From Palsa-1150 sp036490515 (lineage in GTDB: Bacteria; Myxococcota_A; Polyangia; Polyangiales; Polyangiaceae): DNA of 64,000 bases. This document shows, in pieces, positions 34,062-41,275 of the stretch; position 1 is the stretch's first letter; each line of letters starts with the position of its first letter. The notes below the pieces were generated by a model. It made no database searches. It was not told the origin of the DNA and saw only the letters and a program-made list of their open reading frames with translations. The stretch spans positions 124,001 through 188,000 of the forward strand of contig DASXDU010000001.1 of the NCBI GenBank assembly GCA_036490515.1, given 5' to 3'. The position numbers and the translations under genes are program-made.

Positions 34062-34574
34062 ATGCCCCGCCCGCTCACCGTTCTCCTCCTCGCGGCGCGC
34101 CGTGCCCTCCACGTGGGGAGCCAGGGCGACCTCGGCGTGCTCCTCGGCAGCTCCGTGAGGAGCGGCCAGCGCTGGGAGACCGGCCGCGCCACGCCCTCGT
34201 ACAACCAGGTCAAGGCGCTCGTGGCGCGCGTTCACCCCCACGACCGCGCGCTCGCCGAGGAGCTCGCGGCGAGCATCGGCGGCACCGTCGTCTCCCTCGG
34301 CATCGCGCCGCCTCCCGCGCCGCCGCCTCCTCCTCCCCCGCCGCCGCCCCCCGTCGAGGACGTCGTCGACGCCATCGTCTGCGCCGCGGCCGAGGCGATG
34401 AACGTCACGCCGCGCGAGGTGCGGCCCGCGCTCCTCGCGGCCTTCACGCGCGCGCGCCGGCTCTCGCTCGCGGTCGACGCCGTGGAGGGGGCGCTCGCCC
34501 GCGGCGGCAGCTCGAGCGCGCAAGCCGACGCGCCGAAGCCCGCGCCCTCGCGCACGCCGAAGCCGGCGCCGTGA
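34062..34574 (+). CDS. small helix-turn-helix protein with polyproline linker
   Basis: Residues ~5-60 of 170 resemble an XRE-type helix-turn-helix (LLLAARRALHVGSQGDLGVLLG, then SVRSGQRWETGRATPSYNQ). A short helix follows, and then a run of about eleven prolines (residues ~87-101). The C-terminal helical segment EDVVDAIVCAAAEAMNVTPREV leads to a Pro/Lys/Ala tail. The gene starts exactly where the 21-bp phased array ends, so it is the obvious candidate for the protein that binds the array, possibly as an autoregulator. No operator of the steroid type is present. Confidence 0.7.
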   Translation: MPRPLTVLLLAARRALHVGSQGDLGVLLGSSVRSGQRWETGRATPSYNQVKALVARVHPHDRALAEELAASIGGTVVSLGIAPPPAPPPPPPPPPPPVEDVVDAIVCAAAEAMNVTPREVRPALLAAFTRARRLSLAVDAVEGALARGGSSSAQADAPKPAPSRTPKPAP

Positions 34575-34679
34575 ACCTCGGTCCGTGACGTCGAGCTCGA
34601 CCGCCGCGTCTGGCTCCGTTCTTGAAGCACCCTCGCCCAGCCGTGCGCACGCTCGCGCACGCGAACGAGGAGATCGCGC

Positions 34680-35111
34680 ATGGGAACGATGAAGTGGCAG
34701 CCGCCGTGGTGGAACGAGCAGCACGCGAGCGCATGGGAGCGCGTGCGTGAGGCGATGCGCCGCGACTGGGAGCAGACCAAGCACGACGTGCACGCCCCGG
34801 GCGGGCACGAGCTCAACCAGAAGCTCGGCGACACCGTGAAGCAGGCGACCGGCAAGGAGCCCATCCCTGCCGACGACCGCGCGAACCCGCCCAAGGTCGT
34901 CGGGGAGCTCGGCTGGGACGAAGTGGAGGTACCGACCGAGTACGGGTTCGCGGCGCGCGACCGGTTCGCCGGCACGTACGCCGGCTGGACGACCGACCTC
35001 GAACGCACGCTCCAGCGCGAATGGGAGTCGGGCGGTCCCGCGACCGGGCGTCCGTGGGGCAGCGTGCGCGACCACGTGAAGCGCGGCTACGAGTACCCGC
35101 ACACGCGCTGA
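34680..35111 (+). CDS. conserved hypothetical protein (143 aa)
   Basis: The protein starts MGTMKWQPPWWNEQHASAWERV and continues with charged helices: REAMRRDWEQTKHDVH, DTVKQATGKEPIP. It ends with DEVEVPTEYGFAARDRF, WTTDLERTLQREW and WGSVRDHVKRGYEY. It is Trp-rich and soluble with no signal peptide. I have seen similar small proteins in proteobacteria next to stress genes but can assign no function. It stands between the HTH gene and the end of the F420-type enzyme gene, 105 bp after the former. Confidence 0.7.
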   Translation: MGTMKWQPPWWNEQHASAWERVREAMRRDWEQTKHDVHAPGGHELNQKLGDTVKQATGKEPIPADDRANPPKVVGELGWDEVEVPTEYGFAARDRFAGTYAGWTTDLERTLQREWESGGPATGRPWGSVRDHVKRGYEYPHTR

Positions 35112-35135
35112 CGCGGGCCCGCCGCACGTTGTGAC

Positions 35136-36176
35136 CTACAGCGCGAGCTCCGCCATGAGGCGGACGGCCTCGGGCTGCACGGTGCCGACGATGAGGGTGC
35201 CGATGGGGAGGTCCTTCCACGCGGCGAAGCGGTCCCGGATGCGCTCGGGCGTGCCCACGAGGTGGAGCGCGTCGACGAGCGCGTCCGGGATGGCGGCGAC
35301 GGCGCCGCCCTTGTCGCCGGCGAGGTAGAGGTCCTGCACCTTCGCGGCGACCTCCTCGTAGCCGACGCGCCGGATGTACTCGTTGTAGAAGTTCTTGCCC
35401 TTCGCGCCCATGCCGCCGAGGTAGAGCGCGAGGCTCACCTTGAGCGGCGCGCGGCACGCGTCGAGGTCCGTCCCGACGATGCACGCGATGGTCGGCGCGA
35501 CGTCGAAGGTCGTGAAGCTCTTTCCCGGGTGGCCATTCTGCGCGGCCTTCGCGAGGCCCGCCTCGAGGTGCGGCCGGAGGACGTCGAAGCGCTCCGGGTG
35601 CATGCACGTGAGGAGGAGCCCGTCGGCGATCTCGGCGCTCTGCTCCTGGCTCTTCGGTGCCATCGACCCGGTGTAGATGGGGAGGTCCTTCCTGCCGTGG
35701 AGGATGCTCTTGAGCGGCTTGCCGAGGCCCATCGCGCCCGGGCCGCGGTAGGGGATCTGGTAGCGCTCGCCCGCGAACTCGAGCGGCTTGTCGCGCGCGA
35801 GGATCGCGCGGACGATCGCGACGTACTCGCGGAGCCACGTGAGCGGCTTGTCGAAGGGGACGCCGTGCCAGCCCTCGGCGACCTGCGGGCCCGAGGTGCC
35901 GAGGCCGAGGACGAAGCGCCCGCCCGAGAGCTGGTCGAGCGTCATCGCGGTCATCGCGGCGTTGGCGGGCGAGCGGCCGGGGAGCTGCATGATGGCCGTG
36001 CCGAGCTTGATGGTTTTCGTCTGCGGGGCGAGCCACGCGAGGGGCGTGACGGCGTCGGAGCCCCACGCCTCGGCGCTCCACACCGAGTCGTAGCCGAGGC
36101 GCTCGGCCTCGCGGATCAGCTCCACGTCGATCGAGACCGCCGCCCCCGAGTAGCCCATCATCAGTCCGAGCCGCAT
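35136..36176 (-). CDS. luciferase-like F420-dependent oxidoreductase, Rv3520c-like
   Basis: This 346-residue LLM-class flavin/F420 enzyme begins MRLGLMMGYSGA, has YDSVWSAEAWGSDAVTPLAWLA, LDQLSGGRFVLGLGTSGPQVAEGWHG, and ALYLGGMGAKGKNFYNEYIRRVGY. These match Rv3520c, a predicted F420-dependent enzyme in the M. tuberculosis cholesterol region, in both sequence and length. It is the last gene of the minus-strand operon fadD-SCP2-alcohol dehydrogenase-LLM, 4 bp after the dehydrogenase. The regulon also includes a putative NADPH:F420 oxidoreductase, which supports F420 rather than FMN as cofactor. The reaction is unknown. Confidence 0.87.
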   Translation of the reverse strand: MRLGLMMGYSGAAVSIDVELIREAERLGYDSVWSAEAWGSDAVTPLAWLAPQTKTIKLGTAIMQLPGRSPANAAMTAMTLDQLSGGRFVLGLGTSGPQVAEGWHGVPFDKPLTWLREYVAIVRAILARDKPLEFAGERYQIPYRGPGAMGLGKPLKSILHGRKDLPIYTGSMAPKSQEQSAEIADGLLLTCMHPERFDVLRPHLEAGLAKAAQNGHPGKSFTTFDVAPTIACIVGTDLDACRAPLKVSLALYLGGMGAKGKNFYNEYIRRVGYEEVAAKVQDLYLAGDKGGAVAAIPDALVDALHLVGTPERIRDRFAAWKDLPIGTLIVGTVQPEAVRLMAELAL

Positions 36177-36180
36177 CGCT

Positions 36181-37212
36181 TCACCCTCTCCTCGTGTCGA
36201 GTACCACACGCCCGACCAGGCCACCCTGCCGCACGAGCCGCTGGGCCTCGTCGGCGCGCGCGAGGGGCAGCGTACGCGCGATCGCGACGTGGAAGGGGCG
36301 CTCGGCGTGCATCGCGAGGACGGCGCGCATCTCGGCCGCGGTGGCGCCGCTCCCGCCGAGGATCGAGAGGCCCTTGGTGATGACGAGGCCGAGGTTCAAC
36401 GGGACCTTGTCGCGCGTGACGTTGCCGAGGGTGACGACGCGGCCGCCGACCTGCAGGGCGTGGAGCGCGCCGAGGAAGGTGGGGGCGCCGACCGTGTCGA
36501 TCGCGACGTCGACGGGCGAGACGGCCTTCGCGTCGGTGACGACCTCGCGCGCGCCGAGCGACCGGAGGAAGGGCTCGTGCGCGGCGTCGCGGACGAGGGC
36601 GACGACGTGCGCCCCGAGGCGCGCGGCCACCTGCACCGCGGCCACGCCCACGCCGCCGTTGGCGCCGGTGACGAGGACGCGCTCGCCGGCCTGGAGCTTC
36701 GCGAGCGTCGCGAGATCGCGGTAGGCGGTACCGAAGGTGCAGTGGAGGACGGCGGCGTGCGCGGGCGGCAGGTCGGCCGGGACCGGGTAGAGCGCGGACG
36801 CGGGCAAGACGATCTCGCTCGCGTACCCGCCGTCCGCGAGGATGCCGAGCACCCACGCGGCGCCGGTGCAGAGGGTGGTGTCGCCCCGCGCGCAGGCGGG
36901 GCACGCGCCGCACGCGTCGCGGTGCATCGTCGCGACGTGGTCGCCGACCGACGGCGCGGTCACGCCGGCCCCGACCTCGACGACGCGCCCGGCCGCCTCG
37001 TGCCCAGGCGTCACCGGCAGGCGCAGGAACGGGAAGCGCCCCTCGCGGTCGAGGAGATCCCGGTGGCAGACGCCGCACGCGTCGACCGCCACGCGCACCT
37101 GCCCCGCCTCGAGCCGCGCGGGCTCGACCGACGCCTCGTACGCGAGCGGCACGTCCCACCCCGTCTGGACGAGGCGCGCTCTCGCGCCCCCGCGCGGGTA
37201 GCACGGGGGCAC
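36181..37212 (-). CDS. zinc-containing medium-chain alcohol dehydrogenase
   Basis: A 343-residue MDR enzyme with the catalytic zinc site CGVCHRD and GHEAAGRV, the structural zinc lobe CGACPACARGDTTLC, and the NAD(P) fold VLVTGANGGVGVAAVQVAARLG. The GTG at 37212 was chosen; the N-terminus is slightly uncertain. It lies 23 bp after the SCP2 gene and 4 bp before the F420-type enzyme gene. It probably oxidises a side-chain alcohol (for example after P450 hydroxylation) or a steroid hydroxyl. That is inference from the operon. Confidence 0.88.
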   Translation of the reverse strand: MPPCYPRGGARARLVQTGWDVPLAYEASVEPARLEAGQVRVAVDACGVCHRDLLDREGRFPFLRLPVTPGHEAAGRVVEVGAGVTAPSVGDHVATMHRDACGACPACARGDTTLCTGAAWVLGILADGGYASEIVLPASALYPVPADLPPAHAAVLHCTFGTAYRDLATLAKLQAGERVLVTGANGGVGVAAVQVAARLGAHVVALVRDAAHEPFLRSLGAREVVTDAKAVSPVDVAIDTVGAPTFLGALHALQVGGRVVTLGNVTRDKVPLNLGLVITKGLSILGGSGATAAEMRAVLAMHAERPFHVAIARTLPLARADEAQRLVRQGGLVGRVVLDTRRG

Positions 37213-37235
37213 GTCCGCCCTACCGTGCTCCAGGG

Positions 37236-37580
37236 TCACTTCGACGGCGGGAGGAACGAGTTCATCTTCTGGGCGAGCATCACGTTTCCCGTGACCTTCA
37301 GCTTGCCCTTCATGAACGCCATCGTCCCGCTCATCTTGCCGTTGACCATCTGCACGTAGTCGCCGGCGGCCATCTTGATGGTCGTGTTCGGCGCATCGGC
37401 GGGGCCCTCGGCCACCTGCATCGTCCCGTCGTCCACCTTCACGTGATAGGTGCCGCCGCCGTCGCCCGCCAGCTCGAACTGGTAGGTGGCCTTCACGCCC
37501 CTGGCCGCCGTCGCGACGAAGCGCTCGGGAAGCGTGTCGAAGTACTCCTTGATGCTGCCCACCTGCATGCTGCCCATCAC
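37236..37580 (-). CDS. SCP2-type sterol-binding protein
   Basis: This 114-residue single-domain protein has the SCP-2 pattern: IKEYFDTLPERFV, YQFELAGDGGGTYHVKVDDG, then DAPNTTIKMAAGDYVQMVNGK and KGKLKVTGNVMLAQKM. The domain forms a hydrophobic pocket for sterols or acyl-CoA. It sits between a steroid-operon acyl-CoA ligase and an alcohol dehydrogenase, so it may carry the steroid or its CoA ester between enzymes. An in-frame ATG one codon downstream is an alternative start. Confidence 0.87.
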   Translation of the reverse strand: MMGSMQVGSIKEYFDTLPERFVATAARGVKATYQFELAGDGGGTYHVKVDDGTMQVAEGPADAPNTTIKMAAGDYVQMVNGKMSGTMAFMKGKLKVTGNVMLAQKMNSFLPPSK

Positions 37581-37601
37581 CGTCCTCCTCGCTCCTGTCC
37601 C

Positions 37602-39152
37602 TCAGATCGCGCGCTCGCGGCCGGCCCAGTAGGGGTCGCGGAGCTTTCGCTTGTAGAGCTTCCCGTTCGGGTCGCGCGGCAAGGCCGCGGTGAAGTCGAT
37701 CGACCGCGGGCACTTGAAGCCCGCGAGCCGCTCCTTGCAGTACGCGAGGAGCTCGTCGGCCACGTCGCTGCCTCCGTCGACGCCCGGCGCGAGCTCGACG
37801 ACGGCCTTCACGTGCTCGCCCCAGTCGTCGTCCGGGATGCCGAAGACGGCGACGTCGCGCACCTTGGGGTGGACGACGAGCACCGACTCGATCTCGGCCG
37901 GGTAGATGTTGACGCCGCCGGAGATGATCATGTCGTTCTTGCGATCGCAGAGGTAGAGGAAGCCCTCCTCGTCGAGGTACCCCGCGTCGCCGACGGTGAA
38001 GAAGTCGCCCTTCCAGGTGCTCGCCGTCTTGTCCCGGTCCTTGTGGTACTCGAACTTGTGGGCGCCCATGCTCATGTAGACGGTGCCCACCTCGCGCGGC
38101 GCGCAGTCCGTCCCGTCGTCCTTCACGACACGGAGCTTCGAGATGGGCCACGCGTTGCCGACGGTGCCCGGGTGCGCGCGCCACGCCTGCGGCGTCGCCA
38201 GCGTGCCGCCGCCCTCGGACGCGGCGTAGTACTCGTAGACGACGTCGCCCCACCAATCGAGCATCCGCTGCTTCACGTCCACCGGGCAGGGCGCGGCGCT
38301 GTGGATGACGTGGCGAAGCGAAGACACGTCGGCGCGTGCGCGCGCGTCGTCGGGGAGCGCGAGGAGCCGGCGGAACTGGGTCGGCACCATGTGCGTCGTC
38401 GTCACGCGGTGGCGCGCGACGAGGTCGAGCATGCCCTCGGGCGTCCACTTGTCCATGAGGACGACGGTGTGCCCGAAGTGGAGGTGGTTGGTGCAGAAGT
38501 TGAGGACCGCCGTGTGGTAGAGCGGCGAGACGACGAGGTGCACGCCCTCGTCGAAGGGCGTGATGCCGAAGAGGCGGAGAAAGAGCGCGTTCGGCTCGGC
38601 GATCGCCTCGGGCTCGACGGGGACGAGCGGACGGCGCACGCCCTTGGGGCGGCCGGTGGTGCCCGAGGTGTACGTCATCGACGCGCCGGCGGTGCGATCG
38701 GCCGGGAGCGTCGTGGGCTGGCCGGCCTTGAGCGCGTCGTACGGCCGGAACGACGCATTGCGCGCGGTGCAGAAGCGGGCGTCCTTCGCGAGGCCGACCG
38801 AGTCGAGCGCCTGCGCGCAGACGTCCGCCGTGCGCTCGGACGCGAAGACGGCGCGCGCGTCGCAGTCCTGCACGATGTAGGCGACCTCGGGCGCAGCGAG
38901 GTGGCTGTTGATGGGCGTGACGTAGAGGCCGGCCTGCGTGGCCGCGAGGTAGATCTCGAGGGTCGCCGCCTCGTTGGTCGTCATCGCCGCGATCGTGTCG
39001 CCGCGGCGAAGCCCCAGCGCGCGCAGCCCGTGGACCACGCGGTTGCACTCGCCGAGGAGCGCGCCGGCCGTGAGGCTCTCGCCCGCCGGCGTGACGAGCG
39101 CCACGTGCCCCGGATCGTCCTCTGCCACCTTCCAGAAGCCGTAGCTCGCCAT
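37602..39152 (-). CDS. acyl-CoA synthetase of the steroid regulon
   Basis: A 516-residue adenylate-forming ligase: MTYTSGTTGRPKGVRRP, SPLYHTAVLNFCTNHLHFG, VVYEYYAASEGGGTLATP, FFTVGDAGYLDEEGFLYLCDR, IISGGVNIYPAEIESVL, and the catalytic Lys in DPNGKLYKRKL. The EYYAASEGGG adenylation motif is typical of the FadD4/steroid side-chain type rather than of FadD3. A KstR-type operator lies 36 bp upstream of ATG 39152. It leads an operon with SCP2, alcohol dehydrogenase and the F420-type enzyme. The likely substrate is a C24/C27 steroid carboxylic acid, though this cannot be read from the sequence. Confidence 0.88.
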   Translation of the reverse strand: MASYGFWKVAEDDPGHVALVTPAGESLTAGALLGECNRVVHGLRALGLRRGDTIAAMTTNEAATLEIYLAATQAGLYVTPINSHLAAPEVAYIVQDCDARAVFASERTADVCAQALDSVGLAKDARFCTARNASFRPYDALKAGQPTTLPADRTAGASMTYTSGTTGRPKGVRRPLVPVEPEAIAEPNALFLRLFGITPFDEGVHLVVSPLYHTAVLNFCTNHLHFGHTVVLMDKWTPEGMLDLVARHRVTTTHMVPTQFRRLLALPDDARARADVSSLRHVIHSAAPCPVDVKQRMLDWWGDVVYEYYAASEGGGTLATPQAWRAHPGTVGNAWPISKLRVVKDDGTDCAPREVGTVYMSMGAHKFEYHKDRDKTASTWKGDFFTVGDAGYLDEEGFLYLCDRKNDMIISGGVNIYPAEIESVLVVHPKVRDVAVFGIPDDDWGEHVKAVVELAPGVDGGSDVADELLAYCKERLAGFKCPRSIDFTAALPRDPNGKLYKRKLRDPYWAGRERAI

Positions 39153-39188
39153 CGCTCACCCTCGCGCGAGCGACAACCTACGACACAC

Positions 39189-39202
39189 TAGAACGTGTTT
39201 CA
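39189..39202. promoter_or_regulatory. KstR-type operator, copy 5
   Basis: TAGAACGTGTTTCA fits TnnAACnnGTTnnA. It lies 36 bp upstream of the acyl-CoA synthetase start in the 216-bp gap behind kshB. Nothing else was recognised in that gap. Confidence 0.8.
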
Positions 39203-39368
39203 ACCGGGAGAGCGAGAGGGGGAAACAAGAAGATCAGAAGATCAGAAGCAGTGAGGGGGTGTTCACGCGATTGCACGGGGCGGAAGACGCGGCTGCAGCT
39301 CGATGGGGATGGGGAGCTGCCGCGCATGGCGCGTGAAGAGCCCGGCCAACCGCGCCCAGCGGGCCGGG

Positions 39369-40391
39369 TCAGCCGTCGACGAACCGGAACGCGCACCGCG
39401 CCGTCACGGGCCGCGACTGGCACGCGAGGATCATCCCCTTCTTCTTCTCGGCGTCGCCGAGGGCGTCGTCGGCGGCCATGACGACCCTGCCTTCCAGCAA
39501 GTCCGACGCGCAGCAGCCGCAGAAGCCCTCCTCGCACGAGTAGGGCGCGTCGAGGCCTGCGTCGCGCGCGGCCTGAAGGAGCGTCCTGCCGGGCGTGTAC
39601 GGCACGGTGTGGCGCTCGCCGCCGAGGACGACGTCGACGGTCGCCGGCGTCTCGCTCTCGGAAGAAGGGGCGGCCGACGCCGCGTTCGAGGCGTCGCGGG
39701 GCGAGAGGAAGCGCTCGATGCGGACCCGCTCGTCCGGCACCCCGGACGCGAGGAGAGTCTGCTCGACGAGGGTCATGAAGGGCGCCGGTCCGCAGAGGTA
39801 GAACGACGCGCGCGGCGCCTCGGCCACGATCCCGCGGACGTCCGCCTCCCGGATCACGCCGTGCACGGTGTCGAGCCGGTGGACGACGCGGAGCCGGCCC
39901 GCGTGCCTTCGCGCGAGCTCCTCGAGCTCCGCGCGGAAGATGATCGAGCGCTCGTCGCGGTTCGCGTAGAGGAGCGTCACCGTGCGCTCCGTGGTGCAGA
40001 GGGCGGTCTTGAGGAGCGAGACGACGGGGGTGATGCCGCTGCCGCCGGCGAAGAGGACGAGCGGGTCGGCGGAGGCGTCGAGGACGAAGCGGCCCTCGGG
40101 GCGTGTGACGGAGAGCAGATCGCCCTCGCAAAGCGACGCGTGGAGCCGTGACGACACGCGGCCGCCCTCGACGCGCTTGACGGTGACCTTGTGCTCGCGC
40201 TCGCAGTCGGGCGAGCTCGCGAGCGAGTAGCTCCGGCGGAGGCGCTCCCCGCCGACCTCGACCTCGAGGGTCACGAACTGCCCGGCGCGGTAGCGGAACG
40301 CGTCCTCGAGCGCCGCGGGGACCTCGAGGACGATGGACGTCGCGTCCGCCGTCTCCTGCACGAGCCTCGCGACGCGCACCGGGTGAAACAT
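39369..40391 (-). CDS. kshB: KshB, reductase of 3-ketosteroid 9-alpha-hydroxylase
   Basis: The 340 residues carry three domains. The FAD barrel has RRSYSLASSP, the NAD domain has LFAGGSGITPVVSLLKTAL and YLCGPAPFM, and the C-terminal plant-type [2Fe-2S] domain has YSCEEGFCGCCASDL and ILACQSRP (C-x4-C-x2-C...C). This is the KshB order and matches Rv3571 as I recall it. It should pass electrons from NADH to the Rieske oxygenase KshA (47438-48409), and with KstD opens ring B. ATG 40391 lies inside an operator (40384-40397); a GTG at 40379 is the alternative start. Confidence 0.92.
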   Translation of the reverse strand: MFHPVRVARLVQETADATSIVLEVPAALEDAFRYRAGQFVTLEVEVGGERLRRSYSLASSPDCEREHKVTVKRVEGGRVSSRLHASLCEGDLLSVTRPEGRFVLDASADPLVLFAGGSGITPVVSLLKTALCTTERTVTLLYANRDERSIIFRAELEELARRHAGRLRVVHRLDTVHGVIREADVRGIVAEAPRASFYLCGPAPFMTLVEQTLLASGVPDERVRIERFLSPRDASNAASAAPSSESETPATVDVVLGGERHTVPYTPGRTLLQAARDAGLDAPYSCEEGFCGCCASDLLEGRVVMAADDALGDAEKKKGMILACQSRPVTARCAFRFVDG

Positions 40392-40397
40392 GTTCCA
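40384..40397. promoter_or_regulatory. KstR-type operator, copy 6
   Basis: TGAAACATGTTCCA fits TnnAACnnGTTnnA. It overlaps the chosen kshB start codon or lies 4 bp from the alternative GTG start, so the kshB message must be leaderless or nearly so if it starts at the site. A second operator lies 55 bp away. Confidence 0.8.
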
Positions 40398-40452
40398 CTC
40401 GTCTCGTACGGCACGTCGCGACCACGTGCAAGGCGCTCCTTGCCGGGTCGAG

Positions 40453-40466
40453 TGAAACATGTTTCA
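40453..40466. promoter_or_regulatory. KstR-type operator, copy 7
   Basis: TGAAACATGTTTCA is a perfect 14-bp palindrome fitting TnnAACnnGTTnnA. It lies 8 bp before the SDR start on the plus strand and presumably controls the SDR-KstD operon. Confidence 0.88.
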
Positions 40467-40474
40467 CTCCGCTC

Positions 40475-41248
40475 GTGGATCCCGCCGTCGACCCGCGCCT
40501 GCGTCGATTCGAGGGTCGCTCGATCTTCGTCTCGGGGGCCGCGTCGGGCATCGGCCGCGCCACCGCCGAGCGCTTCGGCCGGGAAGGGGGCCGCGTCGCC
40601 TGCGCCGACGTGAACCTCCCGGGCGCCGAGGAGACGGCGGCCGCGATCCGCGCCGCAGGCGGCGAGGCGTTCGCGCTGCCGTGCGACGTGACGAGCCCGG
40701 GCGCCGTGACCGAGGCCATCGCCGAGACGGTGCGCCGCAGCGGCGGCTTGCACGCGCTCGCGAACGTCGCCGGCTCCGGCTTCTTCCGGCGGACGACCGA
40801 GACGACGCTCGACGAGTGGAACCGCATGATCGCGGTGAACCTCACGGGGCAGTTCCTCACGTGCAAGGAGGCGATCCCGCATCTCCTGAAGAGCAAGGGC
40901 GCCATCATCAACACGGCGTCGGTCGCCGGCCTCAAGTCGCACCCCTACAGCGCAGCCTACTGCGCGTCGAAGGGCGGCGTCGTCCAGCTGACGCGCGCGC
41001 TCGCGGTCGAGTACGGCCGCAAGGACGTGCGGATCAACTGCGTCTGCCCGGGCGGCGTCGAGACGCCGCTCATTGCCAAGTTCACGCTCCCCGAGGGCGT
41101 CAGCCAGGCCGCGCTCTCGCGCATCATGCCGCTCGGGCGGATGGGCAAACCCGACGAGGTGGCAGGCACGATCGCGTTCCTCGCGTCGGACGACGCCGCG
41201 TACGTCAACGGCGCGACCCTCGTCGTCGACGGCGGGATGATCGCCTGA
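40475..41248 (+). CDS. short-chain dehydrogenase (possible hydroxysteroid dehydrogenase)
   Basis: This 257-residue classical SDR has FVSGAASGIGRATAERFG, LANVAGSGFFRRT, INTASVAGLKSHPYSAAYCASKGG (Ser-Tyr-Lys), INCVCPGGVETPLIAKF, and the C-terminal NGATLVVDGGM. It is the first gene after an operator and lies 27 bp before two KstD-family genes. Many 3-alpha, 3-beta and 17-beta hydroxysteroid dehydrogenases have this form, so conversion of a ring hydroxyl to a ketone for KstD is the simplest idea. The position of the hydroxyl cannot be inferred. Confidence 0.86.
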   Translation: MDPAVDPRLRRFEGRSIFVSGAASGIGRATAERFGREGGRVACADVNLPGAEETAAAIRAAGGEAFALPCDVTSPGAVTEAIAETVRRSGGLHALANVAGSGFFRRTTETTLDEWNRMIAVNLTGQFLTCKEAIPHLLKSKGAIINTASVAGLKSHPYSAAYCASKGGVVQLTRALAVEYGRKDVRINCVCPGGVETPLIAKFTLPEGVSQAALSRIMPLGRMGKPDEVAGTIAFLASDDAAYVNGATLVVDGGMIA

Positions 41249-41275
41249 GGCGGGGGCGCGAGGAGCGGCGCGGCG

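Noticed and set aside
33682..34158. Plus-strand frame with 7-residue periodicity over the array
   Set aside because: Same periodic DNA in another frame; it overlaps the HTH gene out of frame and has no family match.
40392..40460. Upstream extension of kshB starting at 40460
   Set aside because: It would begin inside operator copy 7 and add residues with no similarity to KshB.
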